Below, one piece after another: positions 1 through 12,063 of a stretch of DNA of 64,000 bases. Under the pieces are notes generated by a model. It did not search any database and was not told where the DNA came from. It saw nothing but the letters and a program-made list of their open reading frames with translations. The position numbers were made by a program, and so were the translations under genes. The DNA is from Ochotona curzoniae. Its lineage: Eukaryota; Chordata; Mammalia; Lagomorpha; Ochotonidae. Numbering within the stretch: the first letter of the stretch is position 1; each line of letters opens with the position of its first letter. The stretch is taken from positions 26,254,001 through 26,318,000 of the forward strand of contig NW_024464918.1 in NCBI RefSeq assembly GCF_017591425.1, in the 5' to 3' direction.

Positions 1-165
1 ACCACATGGTATGTATCCATCCAGCAGTTAATGCACTCAAATTGCTTCCAGTTTGGGACTGTCATAAATAACAGTGCTACAAACATTTGCACTCATGCTT
101 TTTCTATGAACATGTGCTTTCATTTCAAGGAGTGGAACTGTTAGGTTGAATTCAGCCTCAGTTTT
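1..165 (-). repeat. Ancient L1 3'-region fragment
   Basis: The sequence resembles the antisense of old mammalian L1 (L1M-type) near the ORF2 end: a TTCCAGTTTGGGACTGTCAT-like stretch followed by ACAAACATTTGCACTCATG and GGAGTGGAACTGTTAGG. It is truncated by the window edge. Confidence 0.55.
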
Positions 166-1980
166 ATCATCTGCAAACTCAGCCATCTGCATCCCTACTT
201 CACATGCATGGAGATAGCAGGGTTTGCCTGAATCAGTGTGAGGAAGGCAATGGCACAGCATCTGGGTTAGCGACATGCTCATGAAATTTCCCTCATGCTA
301 AACCTCCTGGTATAATGACAGCCCTCAGAAGACAGGGATTGCAGGTTTTCTCCCCATGTTGCTCACTCATCACAGGTGTTGTGTGGGTGAATGAGAAAAT
401 TCAAAGACAGGCCAACTACATAGCAGAAAGGGTGACATTGTCCCCAAGGTACATAGTGCAAGCGCAAGTACAATCAGGCAGGACCTCATGGATGCAGTGG
501 CAGTGGAGCTAGACTCATATATTACCCTCTACATAGACACAATTAATTCCCAGAGACCTACTGTTTGCACTTAGGCTTGTGATTTTCTTTACAGAAGCGC
601 AGCTGAATGATGGGAATTTTTACTTCCCGCCCATTTTCTCTGGTACCTGGCAAAAAGCTTGCCTTCTGAGGGCTTGCAATCTAACAGCTGGGTCCAGCCC
701 TGAATCTTTCCTCCACACCCTTGCCTCTGACCCCCAAGAGCAGCTGCAGCCAGTGGAGCGGCCCCCTCAGGATGAGTCAAAGCTCATGCCACAGGCTCCC
801 CTCCCAGCCCTTCCAAGTCAAGCTCCAAGCCCCGGGTGCCACTTCTGTCTCACTCACTGCCTTCCACTGAACTATTGAATGCCTCCCCTGTGACAGGATG
901 CCCACAAAGCCTGTGCACCCCTTGGGAAGCAGTTAGGATCCAAGCCCTGGGCGGGCTTTTCCTTCATCTCAGATGCCTGTTGCTCTCTCCCAGTTCCCCA
1001 CACTCCCCACCTTGACCCTGTGTGTTTCACTCAATGGAGGCAAAACAGACGATGACTGACAAGTAGAAGCTGGCACCCATGACCCAGGACTGACTCCAGT
1101 CGGATTTATGGGCTGGGGTTCTAATACATCAGGCAGGGGCACCAAAAATGTCAAGGGTTGGCAGCAGTTACACCTGCTGCTTCCTTCCACTTCTGACATC
1201 TGCTCAGAAGCCCCTCCCCAACCATCCCTCCCATTCTGTGCAAAATCTGGAGGGCGGGGGCAGAAAAAAAAAAGGAACAGTTGCCATCCCAGAGGGCAAT
1301 TTCAAAATCAACATAGTATTGCATGCCAACCCAAGAGCAGACCAAGCACACGTTTAAGGAGTCAGCAGAACGTATGCAATCCATTAGAAGGCAAGTCTCA
1401 AAGCAGACTAAATACTGGAAATCAGGAACTTGAGTCCAAATCCTTCCATGAGCGGAAGGGAGGACTTCACGATGTGATTGTAGAGAGCAATTTACTTCAA
1501 TTAGCAGCGACATAAACAGGGTGATTGCTTAATAGGAGTTCTGAATCTCTAAAAAAAATAAACAGCCTGAACTTCATCTCTGATTGTTACATTAGCCGCC
1601 TGGGACTGCTTTCCCTAGACAGGTTTGATTAACCCTTGAGAAGCCAGTCCCACTCCCAGGCAGCCCTTCAGCGAAGTCTCCTGTCATGGGCCTGACATGG
1701 ACTGTACATGTGTGCTTGCAGCCTTTGTTTTTAATCCTGTCAATAATCCTGTGAGACTTGTACCAAGTGACTCCAAAAAGTGCAAATGGCCATCTGGGGA
1801 GTGAATCAGCAGATGGAAGATCTTCTTATTTCCAGCCCCCGTACCATTATTCTGCCTAAACACAATTTGAAGCTAAGTTTATTCCAGCATGAATTTTTTG
1901 AAATCCACCCATGACATAGTTTTTTCAGAAAGCACATTTCCAGGCGCAGGCAGCTGATAGAGCAGTCAAGACACTGCTTG
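166..1980. other. Intergenic sequence, nothing recognised
   Basis: I see no exon-like frame with flanking splice sites, no RNA gene and no clear repeat. The short open frames lack family resemblance. Part of it (about 690-1260) is GC-richer but CpG-poor. Confidence 0.5.
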
Positions 1981-2745
1981 GGGCCTGGCAAGATAGCCTA
2001 GTGACTAAATCCTCACCTTAAATGCACCAGGATCCCATATGAGTGCCAATTCATGTCCCGGCTGCTCTACTTCCTATCCTCAACTGTTTGTAACCTGGGA
2101 AACTGGTAGAGGACAGCACAAAAGCCTGGAACCCTGCACCCACGTGGGAGATCTGGAGGAGGCTGCTGGCTCCTGGCTTTCAAATCAGCTTAACTCCAGC
2201 CACTGCAACCTCTTGGAGAGTGAACCAGTGGGCCTGGTGCAGTAGCTTAGTGGCTAAAGTCCTTGCCTTACACATGCCAGGATCCCATACGGGTGCCAGT
2301 TTGTGTCCCAGCACCCCTGCTTCCCATCCAGTTCCCTGCTTATAGCCTGGGAAAGCAGTTGAGATCAGCCCAAAGCCTTGGGACCCTGCATCCGTGTGGG
2401 AGATCTCGATGAAGCTCCTGGCTTCAGACTGGCTCAGCTCTAACACTGCAGCCACTTGAGTGGATTAGCAGACAGAGGATCTTTCTCTCTGTCTCTCCTC
2501 CTCTTTGCATATCTGCCTTTCCAATAAAAATAAATAAATAAATCTTAAAAAAGAGAGAGAGAGAGAGAGAGTGAACCAGTGGATGGAAGATCTTTCTTTC
2601 CTTCTCTATAAATCTGACTTTCCAATAAAAATAAATAAATCTCAAAAAAAAAAAAGAGTGAACCAGCGGATGGAAGATCTTTCTGTCTTTCTTTCTCTCT
2701 GTAAATATGACTTTCCAATAAAAATAAATGAATTAAAAAAAAAAG
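1981..2745 (+). repeat. CSINE, outer copy split by a nested CSINE
   Basis: The SINE body runs from GGGCCTGGCAAGATAGCC to GAGTGAACCAGTG at 2230, where another SINE is inserted. Its 3' end then appears twice, at 2568-2655 and 2656-2745, each time starting at GTGAACCAG and ending in an A-rich tail. Confidence 0.8.
2231..2568 (+). repeat. CSINE nested in the older copy, with (GA)n tail
   Basis: A full-length copy starts GGCCTGGTGCAGTAGC and ends in TTTCCAATAAAAATAAATAA plus a GA microsatellite. It is flanked by AGAGTGAACCAGTG on both sides, the duplicated target inside the host SINE. Confidence 0.85.
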
Positions 2746-4409
2746 ACACTTCTAGACATGCCCACTTGCCCTATCTGCAGAGTGTCTGGTTCAAGGACCA
2801 GTTCTACTTTGGATTCAGGTTCCTACTAGTGTGCCCCCTGGGAAGACACAGGTGACAGACAGCTCAAGACTGTGGTTCCTGCCACTCAAACACAAGATCC
2901 AGACTAAGTTCCAGTCTGCTGGCTCCAGCCTGGTCCAGCCAAGGCAGCTGTGAGCCTTTAGAGAATGAGCTGGAAACTGGGAAATCTGCTTCTTTTGCCT
3001 GTAAAATGGAAGTAAACAAACGCACAAACTTCTTACCCATAATTCCTATAAACTTCATAACAAAACACACGCTCACGTGGTCATGCCTATTGTAACAGAT
3101 GGGGAAAACAAGCCTCAGAAAGTTCGAGAAGGTACTATTATCAAACACAAATCTAATCCAGTCTCTGGTCTGCTTATCTCAAAACCCTCCAAAGCCTCAC
3201 ACCCTCGGTCCAAAGCCCTGTGTGCTGTCTCTGCCCAACTTATCCCACCTCCATTCTCTGCCACTTGCTTGCTGAAGCTGAGAGTCTGCAGCTACCGCCT
3301 GCTCCTTGGGCCCCTGGCAGAGCTCATATCCCATGTGCAGGCCTCGGGGCTGACTGCATCTCCTCCAGGAGGTCTTCTCTGTTGTCCAGACCCCTTCTGG
3401 GCTATCACCCCAACACCAGCATGACTCTAGATCTCCCTATTCTTCTCTAAGCTCCCCAGGAGGATGGAGCTTCTCTCCTGCTCCCCACACCCTAAGCAGA
3501 TCCTCACTTCAGCAAGCATGCCTCACCCCTACTGCTTTAGGGATGAGGGCATCGAGGCTCGGAGAAGTGAAGCGAGTTCTCAGAGCAAACAGCAGCTCTT
3601 GGCAGAACTGCCATTCACATTTAGCTTTCTCCTGGGAAGCCAGGCTACACAGCTTTTTTGACTTCTGAAAACAAAAAACAAAACAAAACAAAACAAAAAA
3701 ACAAGTCTCTCCCAGCCCATCTTCTCATCCCTTCCCTCATAGCCCCCATAAGCTGGCACGCTACCAAGCAGCTGGGAGAGTTTGAAACTTGCCAACCAGA
3801 GTCAAAACCTCTTCTTCCTGCTTCCTCCTACCCCCATGGCACTGCTGGGATGGACCTTTCTCTTTCCAAGAATGTAAACACCAGAATGCAAAGATTTTGA
3901 TACCCCTCTCCCCTGGCTCCCACCTGGAAGGATTTAGGTGAGGAATTCTTGGGAATTGTGCCCCTTGGCCTGGGCCTAGGGCCCTGGACAAGCTGTTTGC
4001 AGCAGTTCATATTGCTCTATGACCCCACCCCACCTGCCTCCCAATCCTATAACTGGTGTACATTCTCCAGGCTCCGAGATGGCCATGTGACCTGGGGAGA
4101 GAAAACAGATGGGCCAAGAGCTACAACCAGACTGGCAGAAGGACAAGAGCAGCAGAGGTGGGAACTAAGAACCGGGTGAGTGCCCAGCTCCAGTCCCAGG
4201 GGAGCCCGTGTCTCGGGGCAGGACATTCCCTGCTGCCTGGCACCCACAACAGAGTGCTGTCCCTGGAGGTGTGCTGCTTACTGCCTGTGGGGCTCAGCAT
4301 CTTCATGTGGCCCCTGACTGTGGAGAAGGCCAAGTACTGCTCTCATCACAGCTGATTTTCCCTGTGTGCTGCATAGCTGCTTTGAAGCTGCTGCTGGGTT
4401 GGTTTGTTT
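2746..4409. other. Intergenic; possible MIR traces only
   Basis: Two short stretches (about 3085-3135 and 3540-3600) look like antisense MIR core (GATGGGGAAAACAAGCCTCAG; GAGGCTCGGAGAAGTGAAG). An A-rich (AAAAC)n run lies at 3667-3702. Nothing gene-like is seen. Confidence 0.4.
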
Positions 4410-4723
4410 AAAGATTTATTTATTTGAAAAGGCAGAATTACCTGGAGAGAGGGAAAGCAAGAGAGAAAGCCTCAATTTTTCATCTACTGATTTACTCCCC
4501 AGATGACTACAATAGCCAGGTCCAGGCCAGGCTGAAACCAGGAGTCAAGAATTTCATCCAAATCTCCATTGTGACTGGCAAGGGTCTAAGCACTTGAGCC
4601 ATCCTCTGTTGCTTTCCCAGGTGCACTAGCAGGAAGCTGGATTAGAAGTGATGCAGCCATGATTTGAACTGATGCTCCAATTTGGGGTGTGATCATCATA
4701 GGCTGCTTAACTGGCTGGCCCCA
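4410..4723 (-). repeat. CSINE, old type
   Basis: Antisense copy: tail AAGATTTATTTATTTGAAAA first, then body with GGTGCACTAGCAGGAAGCTGG, ending CTGGCTGGCCCC. The CTTTCAAATAAATAA-type tail marks the older, pan-lagomorph form. Confidence 0.8.
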
Positions 4724-5705
4724 AAGAAGGGAGCTTTTGTGATTTGATTTCAACTTACAGTAAGAATGCACTTAAAGGTCAAAATCTTTCAAAGTAGCTC
4801 TGGCAGCATGTGAAGGTACCCTAGGGAGGGTAGGTCCCAGGGGGAGGAAGAGTGGGACTGGAAGGAAGTGGGAGGGCTGGAGATTTGAAGCTACAGGTCT
4901 CACTGGCTTTAGATGAGGACAATTGTGAGCAAGACCCAGAGGCTGGAAGTGCTTTACAAGTGGTAAAGCAAAAATCTAGAACACTCAAAACTGTTGGGAA
5001 GATCCTGACTGGGAGGATAAACACAGAAAAACTCTTGGAGGCCTGCTGCACACTGCCCTGGGGGAGCAGGGATGCAGGCGCCCCAGACCTGACTGGCAAG
5101 TACCACTCTACGTCTTTCTTTAATTAGTCTCCATGGTGCTAATGATTCCCAGCCTCCAGGATGGGATGAGATCTTTCCTCTTGAGTCCTAGCCCTGTCTT
5201 CATAAATGCCTCAACATGGCTTATTTAGGCTCTAGCAGCAACCTTGGACTTTAGCCTCAAATTCTCCCTGTGTAACCCTCAGGAAAGAAAACAAAGTTCC
5301 CTTTGAGGCAACTCACATGTCTCCTGAGAAGCCTGTGCGTCACTTCCTCCTGGAGGTCTGCCTGGGCTACTCAAAGGCGGGAATTCTGATCTATGGCCAC
5401 ACTACGTTTAACACACTTCTTCATCTTGCCTGTTCTGCAGAGGTAAGGAGGGTCAGTGCTTAGATGGAGACTGTCTGAGACCTCAGGGTACTATTGGTTT
5501 AAGAAGTCACAAAAGCTGCTGAAATAGGAATTCCATCTCCCTGCTGCTCTCCTGTCTCAGTTCTCAATGGCTTTATTAATTCACAACAAAGCTCATGATC
5601 TGTAATCAGCAACTCCATGACTTCTCCCAGGAACAGGGAACATGTCTCCTCCACTGCTGTGTTTGCAGCAGGGAGCTAGCCTCTGGACGCTTCATAAATA
5701 TTTAC
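4724..5705. other. Intergenic, nothing recognised
   Basis: Unique-looking sequence with no repeat I can name and no exon-like signature. Confidence 0.45.
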
Positions 5706-5707
5706 CA

Positions 5708-6003
5708 TGCACCAGTCCGTGGTAAAGCAGAGTAAAATCTTTGCCTGTGGTGCCAGCATCCCATATGGGCACTGGTTCGAGTCCTGGCGGCTCTATTTCC
5801 CATCTCTGCTAATGTGCCTGGGAAAACATCAGAAGATGGCCCAAGTCCTTGGGCCCCTGCACCCATGTAGGAGAACTAAAAGCTCCTGGCTCCTGGCTTC
5901 GGACCAGCCTACCTCCGGCCATTGTGGCCATTTGCAGAGTGAGTCTCTGTATAGCTCTCTCACTCTCTGTAGTTCTAGATTTCATATAAAAATAAATCTT
6001 TTT
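5708..6003 (+). repeat. CSINE
   Basis: Contains CATCCCATATGGGCACTGG, GGGCCCCTGCACCCATGTAGG and a tail ATAAAAATAAATC. Diverged head. Forms an inverted pair with the next copy. Confidence 0.75.
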
Positions 6004-6009
6004 ATGTTT

Positions 6010-6253
6010 TAGATTTTTATATATTTTTATTGTAAAGTCAGATATATAGAGGAGAGACAGACAGGAAGGTCTTCCGTCCGATGATTTGCTCCTCAAGTGA
6101 CCACAACAGTTGGAGCTGAGCTGACCTGCAGCCAGGAGCCAGGAGCCTCTTCTGGGTCTCCCATGTGGGTGCAAGGTCTCAAGGCTTTGGGCTGTCCTCA
6201 ACTGTTTTCCCAGGCCATAAGCAGGGAGCTGGATAGGAAGTGGGGCCGCTTGG
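6010..6253 (-). repeat. CSINE, 5'-truncated
   Basis: Antisense copy starting in the tail (AGATTTTTATATATTTTTAT), with GTCTCCCATGTGGGTGC and CAGGGAGCTGGATAGG. It stops at GCCGCTTGG, before the tRNA-like head. Confidence 0.8.
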
Positions 6254-6879
6254 ATAAATAAAAATAAAGATTAAGAAAAAATAATAAACATTTGCTACCA
6301 CGTTCCAGGTGGAACTCAATCAGGGTTCCAGTATGTCCTTCCCTCTTCCTCAGGGTCTTGTGGATACAGACCACCACTGGCCTCATCTGTCCTGGACACC
6401 AACTCTTCCTTTCCCTTCACCTGCCCTGGGCATCTGGTTACCAGGGGGACTTATCACCACCACCAGCTGCCACATGTCTCCTGTCACTAAGGTCAAAGAC
6501 ATTACTGGAGATGGAAAAAGAAAAAACAAAACAAAAAAGCAAGCCAGGCTTTCCTCCTTCAAACAATGGCACCCAAGGGCTCATTGCAAGTTGAAGGTTT
6601 CTGTCAAGGTCTAGGGCTGCCGTGTGGCAAGCTCAGAGCTAGCAGCTGGCAGCAGTCAATGCCAGCATGGCCCCAATCCCTCCCAGAGTTCACAGTCTGT
6701 TGGTTCCCCAGTCTCTTCCAAGAACCCTTGATCCACCACGGTGGCCTCTGGGGAACTCAGCTCCCTGCCTCCTTCAGTCCTGCCTCTGGCAGCTTCCAAG
6801 TTCCCCAAGAAAGGACTTGGTGTAGAAAATCCCACTATTCCCAGCTCTGAGCCAAGAGGGGTGCAGGAATGAGGTTTTC
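6254..6879. other. Intergenic, nothing recognised
   Basis: Begins with a short A-rich tail-like run (to about 6290). The rest is unique-looking. Overlapping open frames of about 100 aa are present but show no family features. Confidence 0.4.
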
Positions 6880-7020
6880 ACTTCCCAGTCCTGAGGCTCA
6901 TTAGCTGCATGACCTTGAGCTCATGACCTCACTAAGCCTCATTTCTTCACCTGCAAAATGGAACTTAAGAGTTCCCACTCCACAGGGCGGCTGAGAGGAT
7001 TAAACCAGATGACGATAATG
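6880..7020 (+). repeat. MIR SINE fragment
   Basis: Matches MIR core order: CATGACCTTGAGCTCATGACC, CCTCATTTCTTCACCTGCAA, then GGGCGGCTGAGAGGATTAAA. Confidence 0.65.
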
Positions 7021-7024
7021 ATTG

Positions 7025-7262
7025 CTAACATTTTTCTGAGCTTTCTCTTCCAAGGCCAAAGAGTGTGTTGGAGCTCTGTCTGCATTCTCACTTTTAATCT
7101 TCCCAATGACCCCATAGGGAGGCTGTTATCATCCCTGTTCTCAGAGACCAGGGTAGACCATTTACATCCCTGCACACAGTGTCACATGGCCACGGTGGTG
7201 GAGCTGGGACATGATCCAGCCATTGTACACTGCCACCTACTCTCTGAGCCACTGCTTTCCAC
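7025..7262 (-). repeat. MIR-family fragment, antisense
   Basis: Antisense MIR-like order: AATCTTCCCAATGACCCCAT, ATCATCCCTGTTCTCAGAGA, GTGTCACATGGCCACGGTGG, GAGCTGGGACATGATCC, then GAGCCACTGC. It is diverged, so the assignment is moderate. Confidence 0.5.
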
Positions 7263-8695
7263 AGCCTTCCCTATGAATGCATGCAAAGTGCAGGGCTTGG
7301 CACCTGGTAGGCTTTAAGTGCTCAGTAAATGATGCCTCTTATTTAAACAGCTGGAGGCTCCCAACACACTGCTCCCTCCAACAGTTCTGTCCGATGGCCT
7401 GTAATTGCCCAGCAGCCTGTCCTTCCTCCAACCCACCACTGTTTCAAGCCCTCAAGCTGCATCCGTACAGAAGCAGAGGGGGAGAGCCTGAAGCCTAGTC
7501 ACAAAGGCCACCCAGGACTTAGCTCTGGCTACACACAAAGCTGAGGCTTCTCGCAGAAGCTAAGTGCCCAGGTCACCTAGAGATTTCATTTCATTCAGTC
7601 TGTCCTCTTGACCCTACCTGCTGGTACCGGCCTCAATCCAGGCACCAGGGGCATGGAAGGTAGCTTCAGGTACTACTGGGGCAAGCATGATTTGGTTCCA
7701 AAGAAAATGATAGCATTAGATCATTCATGACAATATTTAACTCCCCAAAGAAACCACTGCAAATCCCATCCAAACCACAGACAGCTCTGGCAGCTCCGTA
7801 TCCTCTTACGGTTACATAAGCTTTGCAAGGGAATAAATGCCAACTCATCTCGAAGGAATTTTAAGGGCTAATAAACTCTAACCAGTCTGGGCTGAGAGGG
7901 CTCTCTTCCGAGGGAGGGACTGCGGTTTTAGAAAGGAGGGATGGCAAGGGCTCCCAGGCAGGGCAGGGCAGGGCAGTGAGAGAGAGGTCAATCCCACAGC
8001 CTCACTGTTGGGCAGACACCTCCAGAAACAGTCACGCTCCAGGCCCCCTCCCTCTCCCTCTCTTACACAACCAGGATCCACTCTCCAGTTGCTTCTTGTA
8101 GGTAATGAGTTCCCCATCACTGCAGGTGTTTGAGTTCATGGGTCTGAGGAACCTTCTAGCTCTAGGATTTGATTAGGAAGCTCTAGTTTTCATGTACAAG
8201 AACTTACCTTCAGCATCAACAAAAAGCAGGACAGAGTAAAAAGAGAGAGAGAGAGAATTTGCATGCAGAGCTGAAGATCTGTCACTTTGTGCTGGCTGGG
8301 GGATGGCTGCACCTTTTTGAGCCTTAGGAAGGAAGACAGATGTAAGAATTACTCACTTCTGTCTGCTCTCCCTACAGCTGGAAGGACCACACAAATTGCA
8401 GGTGCATGGGAATTGCCTTGAAAATTGTGAAAGATTTGGCCTGAAGTGAAGAGGGATGGAGGCCACCTGCAGTGGTAGGAAAGCACCAGAGATGGACAGT
8501 TGCTGAACCAGTCACAAATTAGGCTTTTCCTCACCTTACTTCCTTCATCATCTTTGCAGAATCAGAGATCAAAGGATCTTATCTTATACTCTTCCATTTT
8601 CCAAATATAACCACCCATTATTATTCATCTCATAATTTTTCATTTCCTTTTCAGAATACAAACTAGAGATTTTCTGTTTGCTTATTGTCATTATC
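7263..8695. other. Intergenic, nothing firm
   Basis: A short (GGGCA)n run lies at about 7957-7976 and a GA run near 8248-8260. No gene or full repeat recognised. Confidence 0.45.
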
Positions 8696-8699
8696 CTCC

Positions 8700-9130
8700 A
8701 CTAGGTTATAAGCTCCATAAGAACAAGTGCAATCTGTGAACCCGGCATAATCCCTGGCACAGCAATGTGTATTCTATTAATGAATGAGGAAATGCCAACT
8801 CCAGAGGGAGATGCCAGGAGGCATATGATGAGGACCCTACTTTGAGTCTCAGTATTTGAGTAGTGAAAAGATGGGTGTGTGGGACAAAACAACCAATGAA
8901 CAAGAGCGTTCAGCAAATGATCTTGGAATAATTGTTTAATTATTATTATAAAGAATGTCCAGTCCAAGGCTCTACAAGGCCCTCACAGTCATTTGGTCTG
9001 GCCCTGCCATGGCAACCAGAGGTGATACACAAAGTTCAATAACTGTAGCAGGCTAATTTCTAAGTTGATAATTTCATATGGCCCACAAATGATGCTATAA
9101 ATATCCAAAGGGCCCCTGGCAGAGAAAATT
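8700..9130. repeat. Direct duplication, copy 1
   Basis: This segment recurs at 10461-10891 with a constant offset of 1761 and no indels. I count four substitutions in the first 60 bases and see none over the next ~370. The left end resembles an L2-type 3' end (ACTAGGTTATAAGCTCCATA), so part may be old repeat. Confidence 0.9.
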
Positions 9131-9189
9131 TCCCCACCCATTTGAAAGCATTGATAGGCAAAAATAGCAAACTGCAAGCTCAATTTCAC

Positions 9190-10400
9190 ACCTTTATATA
9201 AACAATTCAAAATAGATCACATGTCTAAACATAAAATCTATCCCTTTGAGAACAAAACATGGGAAAAAAATTTTCATGGACAGGTGGGGTGAAAACTTCT
9301 TGGGCATGACACAGAAGTACAACCCATAAAAGAAAACAATCAGCAAATTAGACCACCAAAATCTCAGACTTCAATACTATGAAAGTCCCTGTTAAGAAGA
9401 TGCAAAGACAAGCCACAGACTGGGAGACAATACTGGCAAATCACGTTTCTGATGCAGGCCTTATATCAAAAAGTGTAAAAAGAACTCTTCAAATCCAACA
9501 GTAAAAAACTGAGCAATGCAATCAGGAAACTGATAGCAAATTTCAACAGACATTTCACCAAAGAGAATAAATAAATAAAAAGTACAAGAAAGATGTCCAC
9601 CTTGTTTAGCTAAATGGGTAGTTCAGGTTAAAATATTGATGACACACCATGCTTAGAATAGATAAAATACAAATAGCAACAAGTTTAAGCTGCTGGGGAG
9701 CAAGTAGAGAAAGTGGAATTGTTCAATGGCAATGGTTTCATGCTATAAGGTGGTATATCCACTCCAGAGAACAACTTAGCAGTTTATAGAAAATCAAAGA
9801 CACTTACCATGCTCGTATATGAACTAGCAATTGCACTCCTGGGCATTTGTCCTAGAAAAAGAAAAACATGTTTATGCAAAAATCTGTATGAGCATGTTTA
9901 AATCAGCCTTATTTGTAATAACCAAAAAGTGGCAACAACACCTACGTCCTTCCAGTGATGACCTGATAAACCATGGTCCCTCACACAATGGCTTATCACT
10001 CAGCAATAAAAACAAACACATGCCACCAGTTAGGTGGATCTTGAGGGCATGACACCGAGTTCAAAAAGTTAGTCTCAAAAGATGACATGCCATGTGATGC
10101 CATTTATATAACATTCTCAAAATGACAAAATTATAGACAGTGGTTTCCAGGGTTAGAGATGGAGAGTAGGAGTGACTACACAGGCCAAATACAAGAGGGT
10201 GTCTTGGTATGATAGACAATTTTGCATTTCGATGATGGTTATGGTCACACAAGCCCATACAGGTAGCAAAATTTCAAGTAAGTGAACACATAGGATAGTG
10301 AGCGTTAAACTCAGTAAAATACAAATAGGGTCTACAGGGGAATTAACAAAGTCTAACAGTGTCAGTTCCCGGTTGTTGGTGTGCCTCTGTTGTATAACAT
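9190..10400 (+). mobile_element. Ancient L1 (L1M-type) ORF2 3' part and 3' UTR
   Basis: Recognisable in order: AACAATTCAAAATAGATCAC, GATGCAAAGACAAGCCACAG, GCACTCCTGGGCATTTGTCC, CCTTATTTGTAATAACCAAA and CAGTGGTTTCCAGGGTTAGA. These are hallmarks of the ORF2 end and 3' UTR of old mammalian L1s. The frame is broken throughout and it is inactive. It lies between the two direct duplicates. Confidence 0.75.
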
Positions 10401-10460
10401 GACTGGGGGAACTCAGTGAAGGGTACAGGGTACAATGTTTGCTTGTTATCACCCTCGTTC

Positions 10461-10891
10461 ACTAGGTTATAAACTCCATAAGAACAGGTACAATCTGTGA
10501 ACCCAGCATAATCCCTGGCACAGCAATGTGTATTCTATTAATGAATGAGGAAATGCCAACTCCAGAGGGAGATGCCAGGAGGCATATGATGAGGACCCTA
10601 CTTTGAGTCTCAGTATTTGAGTAGTGAAAAGATGGGTGTGTGGGACAAAACAACCAATGAACAAGAGCGTTCAGCAAATGATCTTGGAATAATTGTTTAA
10701 TTATTATTATAAAGAATGTCCAGTCCAAGGCTCTACAAGGCCCTCACAGTCATTTGGTCTGGCCCTGCCATGGCAACCAGAGGTGATACACAAAGTTCAA
10801 TAACTGTAGCAGGCTAATTTCTAAGTTGATAATTTCATATGGCCCACAAATGATGCTATAAATATCCAAAGGGCCCCTGGCAGAGAAAAGT
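10461..10891. repeat. Direct duplication, copy 2
   Basis: Second copy of 8700-9130, same orientation, near identical. The sequence diverges after GGCAGAGAAAA. Confidence 0.9.
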
Positions 10892-10899
10892 TTCCCATC

Positions 10900-11407
10900 C
10901 CTATTTTAAGGTATTCATGGACAGCATATCTCTTGACTGTTTTTATAAGTTCTTGTCACTCTACAATTACTTCCCAATAGGAGGTTAAGAAAATAATATG
11001 TAAGGGTTGTATAGATAACTCTAAACATGCAGAATAAGTGTGAGAATCTATAAACATTCAGAGAAGGTTTGGCTCCCAACCAATAAAAAGTTTTTAGGAA
11101 AAGCTTCAGCCCAGCATTTTTTGTCAAGTACCCACTCCATATTGCATGCCAGGTATCACACCACATACCAAGTGATATTTAAAGATTTTTAAATAAATTT
11201 GGAGGGGTTGTCACCAAGCAATAGACAACAGAAAGAATATTCACTGTCAACTTCCAGGAAAGAGAAAAAACTGGAAACAACTAGTTACCAACAGGAGGCA
11301 AGTTCATCATACATGATACTCAATTCATGAGGGATACATCACAGAATAAATCTCAACCTGGAACAGGAAGTGACCCCGGGACAGTCAATGAAAAGAGAAA
11401 AGTTCAG
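10900..11407. other. Intergenic, nothing recognised
   Basis: AT-rich unique sequence; no gene features. Confidence 0.4.
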
Positions 11408-11724
11408 AGACTGGTGCAGTGGCTTATCAGACTAATCTTCTGACTGCACATGCTGGTATCCCATATGGATGCCAGTTCATGTCATGGCTGCTCCACTTTC
11501 AATCCAGTTCCCTGCTAATGGCCTGGGAAAGCAACAGATGGCAGCCCTGGTCCTTCAGACCCTGCACCCACGTAAGAGTCCTAAAGGAGGCTCCCGGTTT
11601 CTGGTTTTGGATTGGCTCAACTTCAGCCACTGCAGTCATTTGGGGGAATAAATTAGCAGATAGAAGACCTTTCTCTTTCTCTCCCTTTCTCTACAATCTG
11701 CATTTCCAATAAAAAATTTTTTAA
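11408..11724 (+). repeat. CSINE
   Basis: Starts GACTGGTGCAGTGGCTTATC, has GTATCCCATATGGATGCC and GGCCTGGGAAAGCA, and ends CATTTCCAATAAAAAATTTT. Confidence 0.85.
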
Positions 11725-11763
11725 GTTAATCTAGCAAAAGATGACAAATGGCTATGGGCATCA

Positions 11764-12063
11764 GGGGTGGCAGTGAAAATACCACTTGAGATATCTTCAT
11801 CCTATCAAAAGTCCTGGCTCTGCTTCAGGACTGGTCCAGCTTCCTGCTAATGCAGTCAGAGAGGCAGCAAGTGATGGTTCAAGTGCTCGGATCCCTGCTA
11901 CCCATGTGGAAGACCCAGATGGAGTTGCTGGCTACTGACTTCAGGTTGGTCCATCCTTGGCTCTTGTAGTTATTTTGAGGCTGAGCCAGAGACTGGAAGA
12001 TCTTTCTTGTCCTCTCTCTGTTACTCACTCTGTCTGTGTTGAAAATAACTTAAAAAAAAAAAA
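11764..12063 (+). repeat. Old, degenerate CSINE
   Basis: Diverged body with CTTCCTGCTAATGCAGTCAG, GTGCTCGGATCCCTGCTACC and CAGAGACTGGAAGATC, then a poly-A end. The head is poorly preserved. Confidence 0.65.

Noticed and set aside
8701..8967. 88-aa minus-strand frame conserved at 10462-10728
   Set aside because: The conservation simply reflects the recent DNA duplication; the peptide has no family features.
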